Source: Marisalimonas sp016777705
Lineage (GTDB): Bacteria > Pseudomonadota > Alphaproteobacteria > Puniceispirillales > Marisalimonadaceae
Reading direction: 5' to 3'
Assembly: GCF_047717795.1 (NCBI RefSeq)
Contig: NZ_CP159808.1
Span: 1,860,001 to 1,924,000, forward strand
DNA length: 64,000 bases
Position numbers and translations under genes: made by a program. Shown piece by piece: positions 1 to 9,255 of the stretch. Position 1 is the stretch's first letter, and each line of letters starts with the position of its first letter. The notes under the pieces are model-generated. The model did not search any database. It saw nothing but the letters and a program-made list of their open reading frames with translations, and had not been told where the DNA came from.

Positions 1-983
1 GGGATACCTGCATCAGAGCTTTTTCGAACGTCAACTGAAATTGGTATCTCACCCAACAAATCTATATTTCTTTTCTTTGCCTCAGCTTTCACTCCACCTT
101 CTCCAAAAATATGATCAACCCTTCCACAGTCAGGACAAGACCAATATGACATGTTTTCTATCATTCCTAAAACAGGAACATTTGCCTTTTGAAACATTGT
201 TAATGCTTTTACTACATCTAACAGAGCTATATCCTGAGGTGTAGAAACAATAATAGCACCAGCTAGGTTAACTTGTTGTGCCAAAGAAATTTGGATGTCA
301 CCTGTACCAGGAGGTAAGTCTATAACTATTACATCTAAATCACCCCATACTACTGAATTAAGCATTTGTGTAAGAGCAGATTGAACCATTGGACCACGCC
401 AAATCATGGCTGTGTCATCCGGTACCAATAAACCCATAGACATCAAACTAATTCCATAATTTTGCAATGGAGCAACCATATCGCCGCCAACTGATGCTGG
501 CCTACCACTAACACCTAACATTCTAGGTTGAGATGGACCATAAACGTCAGCATCTAGCAAGCCAACTTTATAGCCTTCTAATTTTAGAGCTATGGCTATA
601 TTCGCTGATGTTGTAGACTTTCCAACTCCACCTTTGCCTGATCCAATGGCAACAAATCTCTTAACATTACTTTCTAGAACTTTTTCAACTTTGTCTTCTT
701 TATCAGTTTCAAATGTCGAAGTTTTTTCTTTATTTTCATGAGCAGTGACTACAACTGTGGCGCTAGTGACATCCTTAATATTTAAAACTCTTTCTTGTGC
801 AAGCTTTCTAATAGGTTCCATAGAAGCACCTCTATGAACAGGCACTTCCAAAGTAACGGCTACGTTACTATCTTTAATGGTAATATTATTGATTAAACCA
901 AGAGAAACAATATCTTTCGATTGTGAAGGATCTTCAATTTCTTTCAAAGCCTCTAAGATTAAATCTTCGTTTATATTAGTCAT
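1..983 (-). CDS. mrp: Mrp/ApbC/NBP35-family Fe-S cluster carrier P-loop ATPase (3' end cut by window edge)
   Basis: Cytosolic ATPase that carries and delivers iron-sulfur clusters to apoproteins. Read on the minus strand, the product begins with an MIP18/DUF59-type domain (about residues 1-85), then a linker and a deviant Walker A motif, GKGGVGKST, followed by the family blocks DADVYGPSQPRM and DLPPGTGD. Near the window edge it has the ENMSYWSCPDCG segment, whose CxxC pair bridges a 4Fe-4S cluster in the dimer. The C-terminus lies beyond base 1. The ATG overlaps the stop of the small upstream gene by 8 bases, so the two are probably co-translated. The family call is firm; the exact client proteins are unknown. 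Confidence 0.95.
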   Translation of the reverse strand, partial: MTNINEDLILEALKEIEDPSQSKDIVSLGLINNITIKDSNVAVTLEVPVHRGASMEPIRKLAQERVLNIKDVTSATVVVTAHENKEKTSTFETDKEDKVEKVLESNVKRFVAIGSGKGGVGKSTTSANIAIALKLEGYKVGLLDADVYGPSQPRMLGVSGRPASVGGDMVAPLQNYGISLMSMGLLVPDDTAMIWRGPMVQSALTQMLNSVVWGDLDVIVIDLPPGTGDIQISLAQQVNLAGAIIVSTPQDIALLDVVKALTMFQKANVPVLGMIENMSYWSCPDCGRVDHIFGEGGVKAEAKKRNIDLLGEIPISVDVRKSSDAGI

Positions 984-1215
984 TTTTTTTTGGGAGCAGT
1001 AATGTTGAGGTAATTGTATGATTGAAACCTAATTCTTCAATTTTAATCTGAGCTGTAATATTCAATGAAGAATTCTCACTTAATTCGCCATCCTCTATTT
1101 TTTTGTTTATGAGATTTTCTAACTCTTTATGGGTTGTAACTCCTAAGTTTTTTAAAAATTTTCTAAAACTTATTTCTGAATCAGTCATTTCAGACATGTC
1201 TTTTTTATCTCTCAT
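976..1215 (-). CDS. Small DUF6494-like protein
   Basis: A 79-residue soluble protein of unknown function. The central part (FRKFLKNLGVTTHKELE, about residues 17-33) and the following helix and beta-rich tail resemble the short alphaproteobacterial family I know as DUF6494; this rests on recall of the pattern and was not searched. A GGAGAG ribosome binding site lies just before the ATG. The reading frame overlaps the start of mrp by 8 bases, which indicates translational coupling and a possible link to Fe-S handling. That link is inference from position only. Confidence 0.7.
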   Translation of the reverse strand: MRDKKDMSEMTDSEISFRKFLKNLGVTTHKELENLINKKIEDGELSENSSLNITAQIKIEELGFNHTITSTLLLPKKND

Positions 1216-1253
1216 AATTCTCTCCAGTAATTTCTTAATAAATTTAAATAGTT

Positions 1254-1556
1254 TTATAATTTTGGATCAGCTAAATGCTCTCTTAACATATCAATGAATT
1301 GAGCTGACATGTGCTTCACATAATCCTCATGATTATCTATATTTATAACATTTTTTCCAACATGAGCTGAGTAACGGGCTGCCGCGTAAAGCATAATGTA
1401 TTTTAAGTCAGTAGACTTTACTGTTTTATTTTTAGTGTTTGCGAAGGTAATAAAATGATCGGCTAATTTTAAGAAATTTTTTCCATCAAGGACAACCTGA
1501 TCAGTTATTTTTTTTTCTGAGCTATCTGGTCGCTCATGCCATTTTGGTAAATCCAT
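1254..1556 (-). CDS. DUF3144-like small protein
   Basis: A 100-residue cytosolic protein. The pattern FITFANTKNKTV, then LLYAAARY-type residues (MLYAAARYSAHV) and a C-terminal QFIDMLREHLADP matches the DUF3144 family layout (FIxLAN, AAARFNA, MLxxNLDD), known from many proteobacteria without an assigned function. It has no signal peptide, membrane segment or catalytic motif that I can see. It lies upstream of the DUF6494-like gene and mrp on the same strand, separated by 38 bases, so it may be part of the same transcript. The family call is fairly sure; the function is unknown. Confidence 0.75.
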   Translation of the reverse strand: MDLPKWHERPDSSEKKITDQVVLDGKNFLKLADHFITFANTKNKTVKSTDLKYIMLYAAARYSAHVGKNVINIDNHEDYVKHMSAQFIDMLREHLADPKL

Positions 1557-1696
1557 GTTTAATCTATATCTCCCATGTAAAATAATAAACTAATTTTAAA
1601 ACTTAAGATAGCCTACAAATTTTCTTCTTAATTTAAAAATTGTTTCTTATTTATAAAATTTTAAAATAGAATAATATTTTTTTGGGAGAACATTAA

Positions 1697-3097
1697 ATGG
1701 AAGAACTTTGGAAACTTGACGCTTTTGAAATTTCAAAATTATTTAAAAAAAAAGAAGTATCTGCAGTTGAAATTTGTCAACAAACAATCAGTCACATTCA
1801 AAATACTAATCCAAAAATAAATGCTATTGTCGTTGATACTTTTGAAGAAGCAAAAAAGACAGCTCAACTACTTGATAAAAAAATAAGTAACAATGAAAAA
1901 TTAGGAGAACTTGCTGGAGTTCCTGTAACTGTTAAAGTTAATACAGACCAAGTAGGCTTTGCTAGCACTAATGGCTTAAGAATACAAAAGGATCTGATTG
2001 CAAAACAAGACAGTCCTGTAATTAAGAATTTAAAAAAATCTGACTCACTTATTGTTGGGAGAACAAATACTCCAGCTTTTAGTATACATTGGTTCACAAG
2101 AAACAGTCTTCATGGACACACATTTAATCCTCATAATAAAAATATTACTCCTGGTGGTTCTTCTGGGGGAGCAGCAGCGGCAACAGCGGCTGGAATGGGA
2201 GCTATTGGACATGGTACTGATATAGCTGGATCAATACGTTACCCAGCTTATGCTTGTGGTATTCATGGATTAAGACCAAGCTTAGGTCGTGTGCCAATGA
2301 TAAATTATACCACACCAGACAGGCATATAGGTGGACAAATAATGGCCGTATCAGGTCCATTAGCTCGTTCAATAAAGGATATAGAAATTGGGTTAAGGGC
2401 AATGAGCCAAGAAAATTTTGATGACCCTTGGTGGACGCCAATACCATTATCATTTGAAATGCCTATAAAAAAAATAGCTTTAATAACAGAAATAAAAGGG
2501 TTAAAAATTGATTCTCTTATTAAAGAACAATTGAAAAAAGTTGCAAAGTTTTTAGAGCAATCAGGCTGGATAATTGAAGAGCCTGAAGCACCAGATTTTT
2601 CCGAAGCAGCTAAATTTCAAGCTGCCCTTTGGCTTGGTGAGTTTAGGAGAACTGGAGGAGAAGCCATAAAAAAAGAAAATGACCCCGATGCAAACTTTAT
2701 ATATGACCAAATGTCTAGAAGATGTCCTGATACTAGTTTGGATAACTTTATGGACGCACTTCAGCAAAGAGCTAAAATAAGTAGAGACTGGAATAAGTTT
2801 TTTGACAAATATCCATTGATACTATGCCCTATAACAGGAGATTTACCTTTTCCAGACTTAAAGGATCTTGAGTCACCATCTTCATTTGATTTAGTTTTTG
2901 ATTCTATGCTTCCACAAATTGCTCCTCCTTATTTAGGATTACCAGGATTATCTTTTGCAACTGGAAAAACTGAATCTAATATTCCATTGGGAGTCCAATT
3001 TATTTCAAGAAAATTCAGAGAAGATATTTTATTAAACGTAGGCTATGAGTTGGAAAATCATTTTTCAAAAATAAAACCTGTAATCCCAAATTTCTGA
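1697..3097 (+). CDS. Amidase (amidase signature family)
   Basis: Hydrolyses a carboxylic amide to an acid plus ammonia or amine. The 466-residue product has the full amidase-signature core: Lys80 in VTVKVNTD, the glycine/serine stretch TPGGSSGG with the cis-Ser at 155, and the nucleophile Ser179 in DIAGSIRYP. The spacings of 75 and 24 residues match fatty-acid amide hydrolase and GatA. It is a stand-alone gene with no gatB or gatC beside it, and the C-terminal region differs from GatA, so a free amidase is more likely than a Glu-tRNA amidotransferase subunit. A GGGAG ribosome binding site precedes the ATG. The substrate cannot be read from the sequence. Confidence 0.9.
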   Translation: MEELWKLDAFEISKLFKKKEVSAVEICQQTISHIQNTNPKINAIVVDTFEEAKKTAQLLDKKISNNEKLGELAGVPVTVKVNTDQVGFASTNGLRIQKDLIAKQDSPVIKNLKKSDSLIVGRTNTPAFSIHWFTRNSLHGHTFNPHNKNITPGGSSGGAAAATAAGMGAIGHGTDIAGSIRYPAYACGIHGLRPSLGRVPMINYTTPDRHIGGQIMAVSGPLARSIKDIEIGLRAMSQENFDDPWWTPIPLSFEMPIKKIALITEIKGLKIDSLIKEQLKKVAKFLEQSGWIIEEPEAPDFSEAAKFQAALWLGEFRRTGGEAIKKENDPDANFIYDQMSRRCPDTSLDNFMDALQQRAKISRDWNKFFDKYPLILCPITGDLPFPDLKDLESPSSFDLVFDSMLPQIAPPYLGLPGLSFATGKTESNIPLGVQFISRKFREDILLNVGYELENHFSKIKPVIPNF

Positions 3098-3177
3098 AGT
3101 TAGTATCAAAATAAATGTTGATAATTTGATATATAATATTATAGATTTTATTAAATTAAATTTATGTACGATTTTAC

Positions 3178-3987
3178 ATGTTAAAAACAAATATAAAAAT
3201 CACATATGCTGAATCCTGGTTACCATTACATCATAGGTTTTTGATACATACTGTAGAATTCTTATCCGCAAGAATTTCTCTAGAAAAACGTTATAAAAAT
3301 TTTATTTCTTTATCACACAATAAAACAGGAACACAACTCTGGAAACATGCATTAAATTCAATGGGCATTCAGACGCCTAAGTTGGCACCTTTACCTAAAA
3401 GAAGTAAGTCCAAAGGGTTGATTATAGCTGCGAATCATCCATTTGGAGTGGCTGACGGAGTTTTTTTATCATGGTTTGCGTCAACTTTAGATGAAAATTT
3501 TAGAGTTATAGCACATGGAGTTTTACAACGCGAACCAACTTTAGCAGATAATATTCTTCCCATAGATTTTAGTAATAGAAAAAATGCCATGCGAGATAAT
3601 GTTGTCACGAGGCAAACAGCAATCAAAATACTTAAAAGTGGCGGTGTTATAGCAATTTTTCCCGCAGGTGGGGTAGCTTGGTCTAGAAAAAAAGGCTTGC
3701 CTGTTCAAGAAGACGATTGGAAACCTATGCTGGGAAGATTAATAAATGACTCTAATTGCGATGTAATAATTACTAAGTTTGAAGGACAGAACTCAAAGGC
3801 TTTTCAATTAGCATCTAGAATTCATCAAACCATAAAACAAAGTTTATATTTATACGAAATTAAAAAAAGCTTAGATAAACCTATGAAATTTAAAGTCTTA
3901 GAATATTTTAAAAATCAGTCCTTACCTAAATTAAACGATAAAGATCTCTCTATTTATCTACAGAAAAAATTAAACGGAACAAATTAA
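3178..3987 (+). CDS. Lysophospholipid/1-acylglycerol-3-phosphate acyltransferase-like protein
   Basis: Probable membrane-associated acyltransferase of the PlsC superfamily. Residues 86-94 read NHPFGVADG. This is the variant HxxxxxD motif (His87, Asp93) of the hemolysin-like acyltransferase branch and not the standard HxxxxD. A second block, IFPAGGVAW, stands where PlsC enzymes bind the glycerol phosphate. No clear transmembrane helix is seen, apart from a hydrophobic stretch around the motif. The gene shares a TTAA tetranucleotide with the convergent dioxygenase gene, so both stop codons read TAA. An acyl transfer role in lipid remodelling is inferred from the family; the acceptor is unknown. 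Confidence 0.75.
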   Translation: MLKTNIKITYAESWLPLHHRFLIHTVEFLSARISLEKRYKNFISLSHNKTGTQLWKHALNSMGIQTPKLAPLPKRSKSKGLIIAANHPFGVADGVFLSWFASTLDENFRVIAHGVLQREPTLADNILPIDFSNRKNAMRDNVVTRQTAIKILKSGGVIAIFPAGGVAWSRKKGLPVQEDDWKPMLGRLINDSNCDVIITKFEGQNSKAFQLASRIHQTIKQSLYLYEIKKSLDKPMKFKVLEYFKNQSLPKLNDKDLSIYLQKKLNGTN

Positions 3988-4838
3988 TTGTTAAATAATT
4001 TACCGCCCTTTTTAGAGAGTTCTGGGGGAGCTGTTGGTCTTTTTAAAAATGTATCTACGTCATTAACATCTAGAAATTTATCACCCGCTTTTATTATTTC
4101 TTCGTTTCTTAATTTATTTAAGGGCGTATATTTTGGATGATGGTGATCTATAAAAGGATTATTTCTAGCAGCATTATAACAACACAACAACGTCCAGCGT
4201 CTATCAGGTGAATTGTTTTTATCTGACCTGTGAAGAGTATTACAATGGAAAAACAAAACATCACCTGGATCCATTTCACAATAAACCAGTTCCAAATGTT
4301 TTTTTGCTTCATCTACTCTTTTTAGATCAACCCCAACTTGACCACTTTCAAGTAATGCATGATCAATTCTACCTAAATTATTAGATCCAGATAAAACTTG
4401 TAGACAACCATTTTCTTTCGTGCATTTATCTAGCGCAATCATCACAGTAGCCATTAAAGGAAATAGACAGCCATTATTATACCAATAACCATAATCTTGA
4501 TGCCATTCCCACGCACCTCCTTCAAACGGTTCTTTTGCAGTAATCTTGGAATGATAATGGTAGACCTCTCCACCTAGCAAATCTTCCATAGTATCAACAA
4601 TTTTTTCTGATCTTGCTGTTACACCGTAAATACTGTCATCTGGATGATTCCACGCCATCATTTTTGTACTTAAACCTTCTGAATCTTTTCTATCATATAA
4701 ATGATTTCTAATAGCTGGGTCTTGAGTTGAGGCATTTTGTAAAAGCTCTGTCTCCTTTTTATTAAAAAAGTCTTTTACAATTACAAAACCATTTTTATGA
4801 AAATCATTAGTTTCCAACTTATTTAAAACAGATGCCAT
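3984..4838 (-). CDS. Phytanoyl-CoA dioxygenase (PhyH) family Fe(II)/2-oxoglutarate oxygenase
   Basis: A 284-residue non-heme iron oxygenase. The iron triad is visible as His113-x-Asp115 in WHQDYGYW and the distal His203 in CNTLHRSD. Arg213 or Arg214 follows about ten residues later, where the 2-oxoglutarate carboxylate is held. Length and motif spacing fit the PhyH family. It lacks the diagnostic ectoine hydroxylase signature, so it is not EctD. Marine alphaproteobacteria carry many PhyH paralogs acting on small metabolites, natural products or phosphonates, and the neighbours do not reveal the substrate here. The start is preceded by a G-rich run close to the ATG. Confidence 0.85.
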   Translation of the reverse strand: MASVLNKLETNDFHKNGFVIVKDFFNKKETELLQNASTQDPAIRNHLYDRKDSEGLSTKMMAWNHPDDSIYGVTARSEKIVDTMEDLLGGEVYHYHSKITAKEPFEGGAWEWHQDYGYWYNNGCLFPLMATVMIALDKCTKENGCLQVLSGSNNLGRIDHALLESGQVGVDLKRVDEAKKHLELVYCEMDPGDVLFFHCNTLHRSDKNNSPDRRWTLLCCYNAARNNPFIDHHHPKYTPLNKLRNEEIIKAGDKFLDVNDVDTFLKRPTAPPELSKKGGKLFNN

Positions 4839-4867
4839 TTACCCCCCCCTTAAAAATTAATTTGAAA

Positions 4868-5485
4868 TTACTTCATGTTTTTTAATGTGTGCCAATTCAT
4901 ATAGCTTTTTTTCACATCAGCTTCACAGGTAAACACCCCAAACACCTCTTGTAAAAAATTTATGAGGTTTTTACTAATAATATTTTGATTTTTTAAATTG
5001 TATTTATTCTTTAAAAGTTCTATCCAAATAGTCATTGCGCTATGTGTAACTGCAATAGGAATTGGATCAACATTGATAATAATCTCACTTTTAAAGTCTC
5101 CATTTAAAGTCATAACTAATTTTTTAAATTCCTTTTGCAAATCTAATAATTTTTTTAACAAAACTTCTGTTGAGCCATCTAGACTTTCTTTAGTGTTAGG
5201 TTCTTTCTCCCATTTTCTGTCTAATAATTCTTTTATAGGCTTTGGAATTTTCTTTATTTTCATATTTAGATTTTCAAAATCTGAGCTTATGTTATTTAAC
5301 AAAAGGATATTTTCATCATTATTATTAATCTTAAATTTTTCTCCAGATTTATGAGCATTATAGATTAAATACATTCTTCTGGAACCTTCAATTAGGTCGG
5401 TTAAAGTAAGTTTAACAAATACACTTTTCTTGGCTCTTTTAATTACCGACCTTAATTCAGATTCTATTTGTTCTTGTTTTTTCAT
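4868..5485 (-). CDS. Unrecognised alpha-helical protein
   Basis: I do not recognise this 205-residue protein. It is lysine, asparagine and leucine rich, has no signal peptide or membrane helix, and looks mostly helical. The N-terminal 25 residues are strongly basic (RSVIKRAKKSVF), residues 65-125 could form a helical hairpin with heptad-like leucines, and the C-terminal third contains EVFGVFTCEADVKKSYMNWH with one cysteine. It is separated by 11 bases from the upstream Sel1-repeat gene and by 29 bases from the downstream dioxygenase gene, all on the minus strand, so co-transcription is likely. The continuous frame and tight spacing support a real gene. Confidence 0.6.
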   Translation of the reverse strand: MKKQEQIESELRSVIKRAKKSVFVKLTLTDLIEGSRRMYLIYNAHKSGEKFKINNNDENILLLNNISSDFENLNMKIKKIPKPIKELLDRKWEKEPNTKESLDGSTEVLLKKLLDLQKEFKKLVMTLNGDFKSEIIINVDPIPIAVTHSAMTIWIELLKNKYNLKNQNIISKNLINFLQEVFGVFTCEADVKKSYMNWHTLKNMK

Positions 5486-5496
5486 AATCTTCTAAA

Positions 5497-6099
5497 CTAC
5501 AATTTATTAATTTTTTTAATGCAGTTGTATAAAGTTTCCTTCATGCACATTTCATAAAAATCTTTTGTTTTATAACGTTCTTCATCACTCATTTTCTTTT
5601 CTAACATTTCAATATTTTGCCTTGCACCATTAATGTTAAGGTCTTCTGCAAAACGCCACCAGAGGTGAGCTATAATATAATTTTTAGTAACGCCTTGACC
5701 ATTATAGTACATGTTACCTATTAAAAGTCTGGATGTAGGATGTCCTCTTATGCCAGCGTATTCGAATGACCTAAGTGCTTGTTGATAATTTTTTTTTACA
5801 CCTGAACCTTTATAGTATGAATGACCTAAGGCATAGTTTGCTAGAATATTTCCTTGATTTGAAGAAAGAAAAAACCAAGAAAATGCTTCGTTATGGTCAA
5901 CAGGAACGCCTAGACCTTTTTTATACATGATACCCAAATTATATTGGGCTTTATCATCACCTAAATTGGCATCATAGCTTAGAAAAAATAGAGCTTTTTT
6001 GTATTCTCCTTTTTCTAGTGCTTTATAACCTTTTAAATAATCACCTGCTGTAGCAAGTGAACTAAAATTTATTATAATTAGAAAAATGAACTTTAACAT
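5497..6099 (-). CDS. Exported Sel1-repeat (TPR-like) protein
   Basis: A 200-residue secreted or periplasmic repeat protein. Residues 1-18 form a hydrophobic signal peptide ending SLATAG. Three Sel1-like repeats follow, each with the A..LG.MY..G.GV..(N/D)...A..W pattern: around residues 48-85, 86-120 and 121-156. Such repeats make a solenoid that binds partner proteins, often in signalling or envelope processes. No enzyme domain is attached. It is the first gene of a probable unit with the unrecognised helical protein. The partner is unknown. Confidence 0.8.
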   Translation of the reverse strand: MLKFIFLIIINFSSLATAGDYLKGYKALEKGEYKKALFFLSYDANLGDDKAQYNLGIMYKKGLGVPVDHNEAFSWFFLSSNQGNILANYALGHSYYKGSGVKKNYQQALRSFEYAGIRGHPTSRLLIGNMYYNGQGVTKNYIIAHLWWRFAEDLNINGARQNIEMLEKKMSDEERYKTKDFYEMCMKETLYNCIKKINKL

Positions 6100-6236
6100 T
6101 TAAAGTTTTCCTTTTAACCAACTTTAATTTATCATTGTCTAATATTTATAAAATTAATTATTAATATATCTAATCTGCGCTCATTTAAATTTTAAAACAA
6201 TAATATTTATAAATATAAATAAAAAAATATTAAGAT

Positions 6237-7151
6237 ATGGAAATAAAAGTGTTGCTTTCAAAGACTTTTAATAAAATTTCAAATAATATGTCTGCGCCAT
6301 TAATCGCAATAAGTTTAATGATTATCTCAGGATTATTTTTTGTTTTAATGCATAGCGCAGTAAAGTACTTATCAAAAGAAGTTCATATTTTTGAAATTGC
6401 TTTTTTTAGATGCGCTTTAGTCATTTTTGTTTTAGCACCAATTATTATTCAGCAAGGCAAAACTATATTCAAAACTAAACAACCTAAAATGCAATTTTTA
6501 AGAATTATTACTAACTCTGTTGCTATGTTGTGTTTTTTCTATGGGATCTCAACCACTCCTTTAGCTCAATTAACTACATTAGGGTTTACTGTGCCCATTT
6601 TCGCAACGATATTAGCTGTAATTTTTATGAAAGAAAAAATTAGATTAAGAAGGACAACTGCATTAATTATCGGCTTTATTGGTACTATAGTTGTCATGCG
6701 CCCAGATATTTCAATTGAATTAGGTGCTTTACTAATAATTTTTTCATCATTTTTATGGTCAATTTGCCTTATTTTTATAAAAAAACTTACACAAACTGAC
6801 AGCGCAGTAACTATATCTCTTTATTTTGGTATTGGTATGATCCCAGCTACATTTATCCTTGCTTTTCCAGTAATGGAAGCAATTGACATGAGGCAATTTA
6901 CTATTCTTGTATTTATAGCTATTACTGGGACATTAGCTCAAACAATTATGAACACTGCATTAAAAAAAGGAGAATTAGCCCTTCTTCTTCCATTTGATTT
7001 TTTAAGGTTAATTTGGTCAGTATTAATTGGTTATGTATTATTTGCAGAAGAGCCTACTTTTACGCTTTGGATCGGCGGATTTCTAATTATAGGTTCAACA
7101 ACCTATATTGCTTGGAGAGAAGCAAAATTGAAGAATCAACCACCACTTTAA
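6237..7151 (+). CDS. DMT-superfamily permease (EamA domains)
   Basis: An inner-membrane transporter of 304 residues with about ten hydrophobic helices arranged as two EamA repeats, each near 140 residues. The first repeat ends around the GTIVVMRPD segment, a hallmark of this family. Members export or import metabolites such as amino acids, purines or riboflavin; the substrate cannot be assigned. The first ATG gives a short basic leader, and an internal ATG 51 bases later (MSAPLIAISL) is an alternative start right before the first helix. The stop shares a TTAA with convergent pyrE. Confidence 0.85.
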   Translation: MEIKVLLSKTFNKISNNMSAPLIAISLMIISGLFFVLMHSAVKYLSKEVHIFEIAFFRCALVIFVLAPIIIQQGKTIFKTKQPKMQFLRIITNSVAMLCFFYGISTTPLAQLTTLGFTVPIFATILAVIFMKEKIRLRRTTALIIGFIGTIVVMRPDISIELGALLIIFSSFLWSICLIFIKKLTQTDSAVTISLYFGIGMIPATFILAFPVMEAIDMRQFTILVFIAITGTLAQTIMNTALKKGELALLLPFDFLRLIWSVLIGYVLFAEEPTFTLWIGGFLIIGSTTYIAWREAKLKNQPPL

Positions 7152-7843
7152 TCTGAAAGTGAAGAAGCTCCACCATGGTTTGCAGACCATGTCATAGGAT
7201 CATTTAAAAAACTTTCGACCTCCCCAATAGCACTGGTCTCAAAATAGTTATTATCTTTTGCGACTTTTAAAACGTCCCACCAAGTTGCTAATGAATGCAT
7301 TTGTAATCCAATGCTATCAAGAGCTTCTCTCGTTTGAGGGAAAATATCATAATAAAATACTACAAAAGTGTGATCCACTTTCGCGCCAGCTTCCCTTAAA
7401 GCTTCACAAAATTTAATTTTGCTATTTCCATCAGTTGTTAAATCTTCAACCAGAAGTATGTGAGAGTCATTTTTAAAATCACCTTCAATCTGAGCATTTC
7501 TTCCAAATCCTTTTGCTTTTTTACGAACATATTGCATTGGTAACATCAACCTATCAGCTATCCACGCAGCAAAGGGTATTCCAGCTGTTTCTCCTCCAGC
7601 AATTGAATCAATATTTTCAAAACCAATATTTCTAGTAATAACAGAAGCGGCAAAATCCATCAAAGTGTGCCTAACTCTTGGGTAGGAAATTAATTTTCTA
7701 CAGTCAATATATACCGGGCTTGCCCAACCAGAAGTAAACTTAAACGGTTCACCTGAACTAAAACGTACAGCCTCAACTTCAATTAACATTTTAGCTGTAA
7801 TAGTTGAAATAACTTCTTTATCTGGAAAGCTTGTTGGAAACAT
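7148..7843 (-). CDS. pyrE: Orotate phosphoribosyltransferase
   Basis: Transfers ribose-5-phosphate from PRPP to orotate to give OMP, the fifth step of de novo pyrimidine synthesis. The 231-residue protein has the PRPP-binding loop LLVEDLTTDGNS, the FTSGWASPVYIDCRKL segment near the N-terminus and the orotate-side GGETAGIPFA motif. It is similar to the longer alphaproteobacterial PyrE form. It lies 131 bases downstream of an operon that encodes a TRAP importer, PyrK and PyrD on the same strand, which puts an orotate-consuming enzyme beside an orotate-producing one. Its stop codon overlaps that of the convergent permease gene. Confidence 0.93.
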   Translation of the reverse strand: MFPTSFPDKEVISTITAKMLIEVEAVRFSSGEPFKFTSGWASPVYIDCRKLISYPRVRHTLMDFAASVITRNIGFENIDSIAGGETAGIPFAAWIADRLMLPMQYVRKKAKGFGRNAQIEGDFKNDSHILLVEDLTTDGNSKIKFCEALREAGAKVDHTFVVFYYDIFPQTREALDSIGLQMHSLATWWDVLKVAKDNNYFETSAIGEVESFLNDPMTWSANHGGASSLSD

Positions 7844-7974
7844 TTATAATTTAACCTCAATTAATTTAAAATAATAATAACAAGATGTAAAATTAATATT
7901 TAATTTTACTATGTCATAATCTATTTATGTAAAAATTGCATTAAATTATTTTTACCTTTTTATTTTTAAGCTTT

Positions 7975-9255
7975 TTAATAATCAATTATAAATTTTTTTA
8001 GAATAGACAATCCAGTCATAAAATCTTTAACATCCATAGCCTCATAAGGATTATGAGATCCCTTGTCATTTCTTACAAAAATCATACCTGTTTTAATTCC
8101 AACATTTGCAAAAATAGCTGCGTCATGCCCCGCCCCACTTGGTAAAGAAGCTCTTTCAAAACCAAGAAATTCTCCAGCATCTAATAATTTTTCAATTATA
8201 GATTTATCTAGCTCTGCAGGAGATGATTTTATCAAATCGTCAAATTCAAACGTTACCCCTCTTTCTCTTTCTATCGTTTTACATTCAGATTTTAACAATG
8301 CTTCAAGGGCGTCTAAAGTAGCAATGTCCTGACTACGGGATTCAAAGCTAAAAAAAATTTCTCCAGGTATTCTTGACATTGCATGATGTTCTGAGTCTGT
8401 TTGAAATATACCTGATGTTAGAACTAGGTCGCCTCCATGTTGTTGTATAGTGTTCCAATGATCGTCCATACGAGTAATCAAATCAGCACCTGCAAAAACT
8501 GAATCTCTTCTCAAATACCTTGGAATGGTTCCTGAATGTCCCGCGGAACCTTTACATATGATGTTGTGATGACGATTATTACCTCTAATGCCCGTGACTA
8601 TTGCTGCGGGCCAATTTCTATCAACCAATATAGGGCCTTGTTCAATATGTAATTCTATAAACAGTTCTATGCTTTCTTTATTTATTAAAGAGGTTGCAGA
8701 TCGTATTTTATTTAAATCAACCCCACAATTTTGCATGGCTTTAGATAATTTCTCTCCTGTTTTTCTGTGCGTTGCATTTAAATCTTCTTTAGTAAGCAAA
8801 CCAAAAATTGACTTTGATCCTATGTAATTTCTTCCATACCATGCACTCTCTTCTCCTCTAAGTGCTACGACCTTTAAAGGTAAGCTTAAATTTATTTTAT
8901 TTTTAGAGATATACGAAAGAATAAGAAACCCGGCAAGAACGCCAGCTAGACCATCAAAATTTCCTCCTAAAGGTACAGAGTCCATATGAGACCCAACTAG
9001 TATATATTTACTATTTTCAATCGGTTCGGAAGAATAAAATACATTTGCAGCATCATCTACTTCTACATGTAAACCCAATTTAATAGCTAACTTTGATAAA
9101 TAATTAATGGCATCAGTTTCACCTTTTCCATATGTTTCTCTAGAAACGCCCTGTTTGTCTTTAGTCAATTCAGCGATATCGTCGAAGATTTTTGTTGCTA
9201 AACTCTCCATCCATTTTTCATCATATAATGAAATGTTAATAAGTTTATCGTTCAT
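7975..9255 (-). CDS. Zn-dependent N-carbamoyl-L-amino-acid hydrolase / allantoate amidohydrolase-like (M20 family)
   Basis: Metal-dependent amidohydrolase of the HyuC/AllC/AmaB group, which removes a carbamoyl (ureido) group from N-carbamoyl amino acids or related compounds. Visible metal ligands are His90 (VGSHMDSVP), Asp101 (NFDGLAG), Glu136 (GEESAWYG), His203 (ELHIEQG) and His377 (GAGHDA). Length (426) is normal for the family. It is the last gene of the TRAP-PyrK-PyrD operon, overlapping pyrD by 4 bases. In that context N-carbamoyl-L-aspartate (ureidosuccinate) or a related N-carbamoyl acid is an attractive substrate, but this is inference. Confidence 0.88.
   Translation of the reverse strand: MNDKLINISLYDEKWMESLATKIFDDIAELTKDKQGVSRETYGKGETDAINYLSKLAIKLGLHVEVDDAANVFYSSEPIENSKYILVGSHMDSVPLGGNFDGLAGVLAGFLILSYISKNKINLSLPLKVVALRGEESAWYGRNYIGSKSIFGLLTKEDLNATHRKTGEKLSKAMQNCGVDLNKIRSATSLINKESIELFIELHIEQGPILVDRNWPAAIVTGIRGNNRHHNIICKGSAGHSGTIPRYLRRDSVFAGADLITRMDDHWNTIQQHGGDLVLTSGIFQTDSEHHAMSRIPGEIFFSFESRSQDIATLDALEALLKSECKTIERERGVTFEFDDLIKSSPAELDKSIIEKLLDAGEFLGFERASLPSGAGHDAAIFANVGIKTGMIFVRNDKGSHNPYEAMDVKDFMTGLSILKKFIIDY

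Noticed and set aside
1697..3097. GatA subunit of Glu-tRNA amidotransferase
   Set aside because: The catalytic core is shared, but there is no gatB or gatC nearby and the C-terminal part does not look like GatA.
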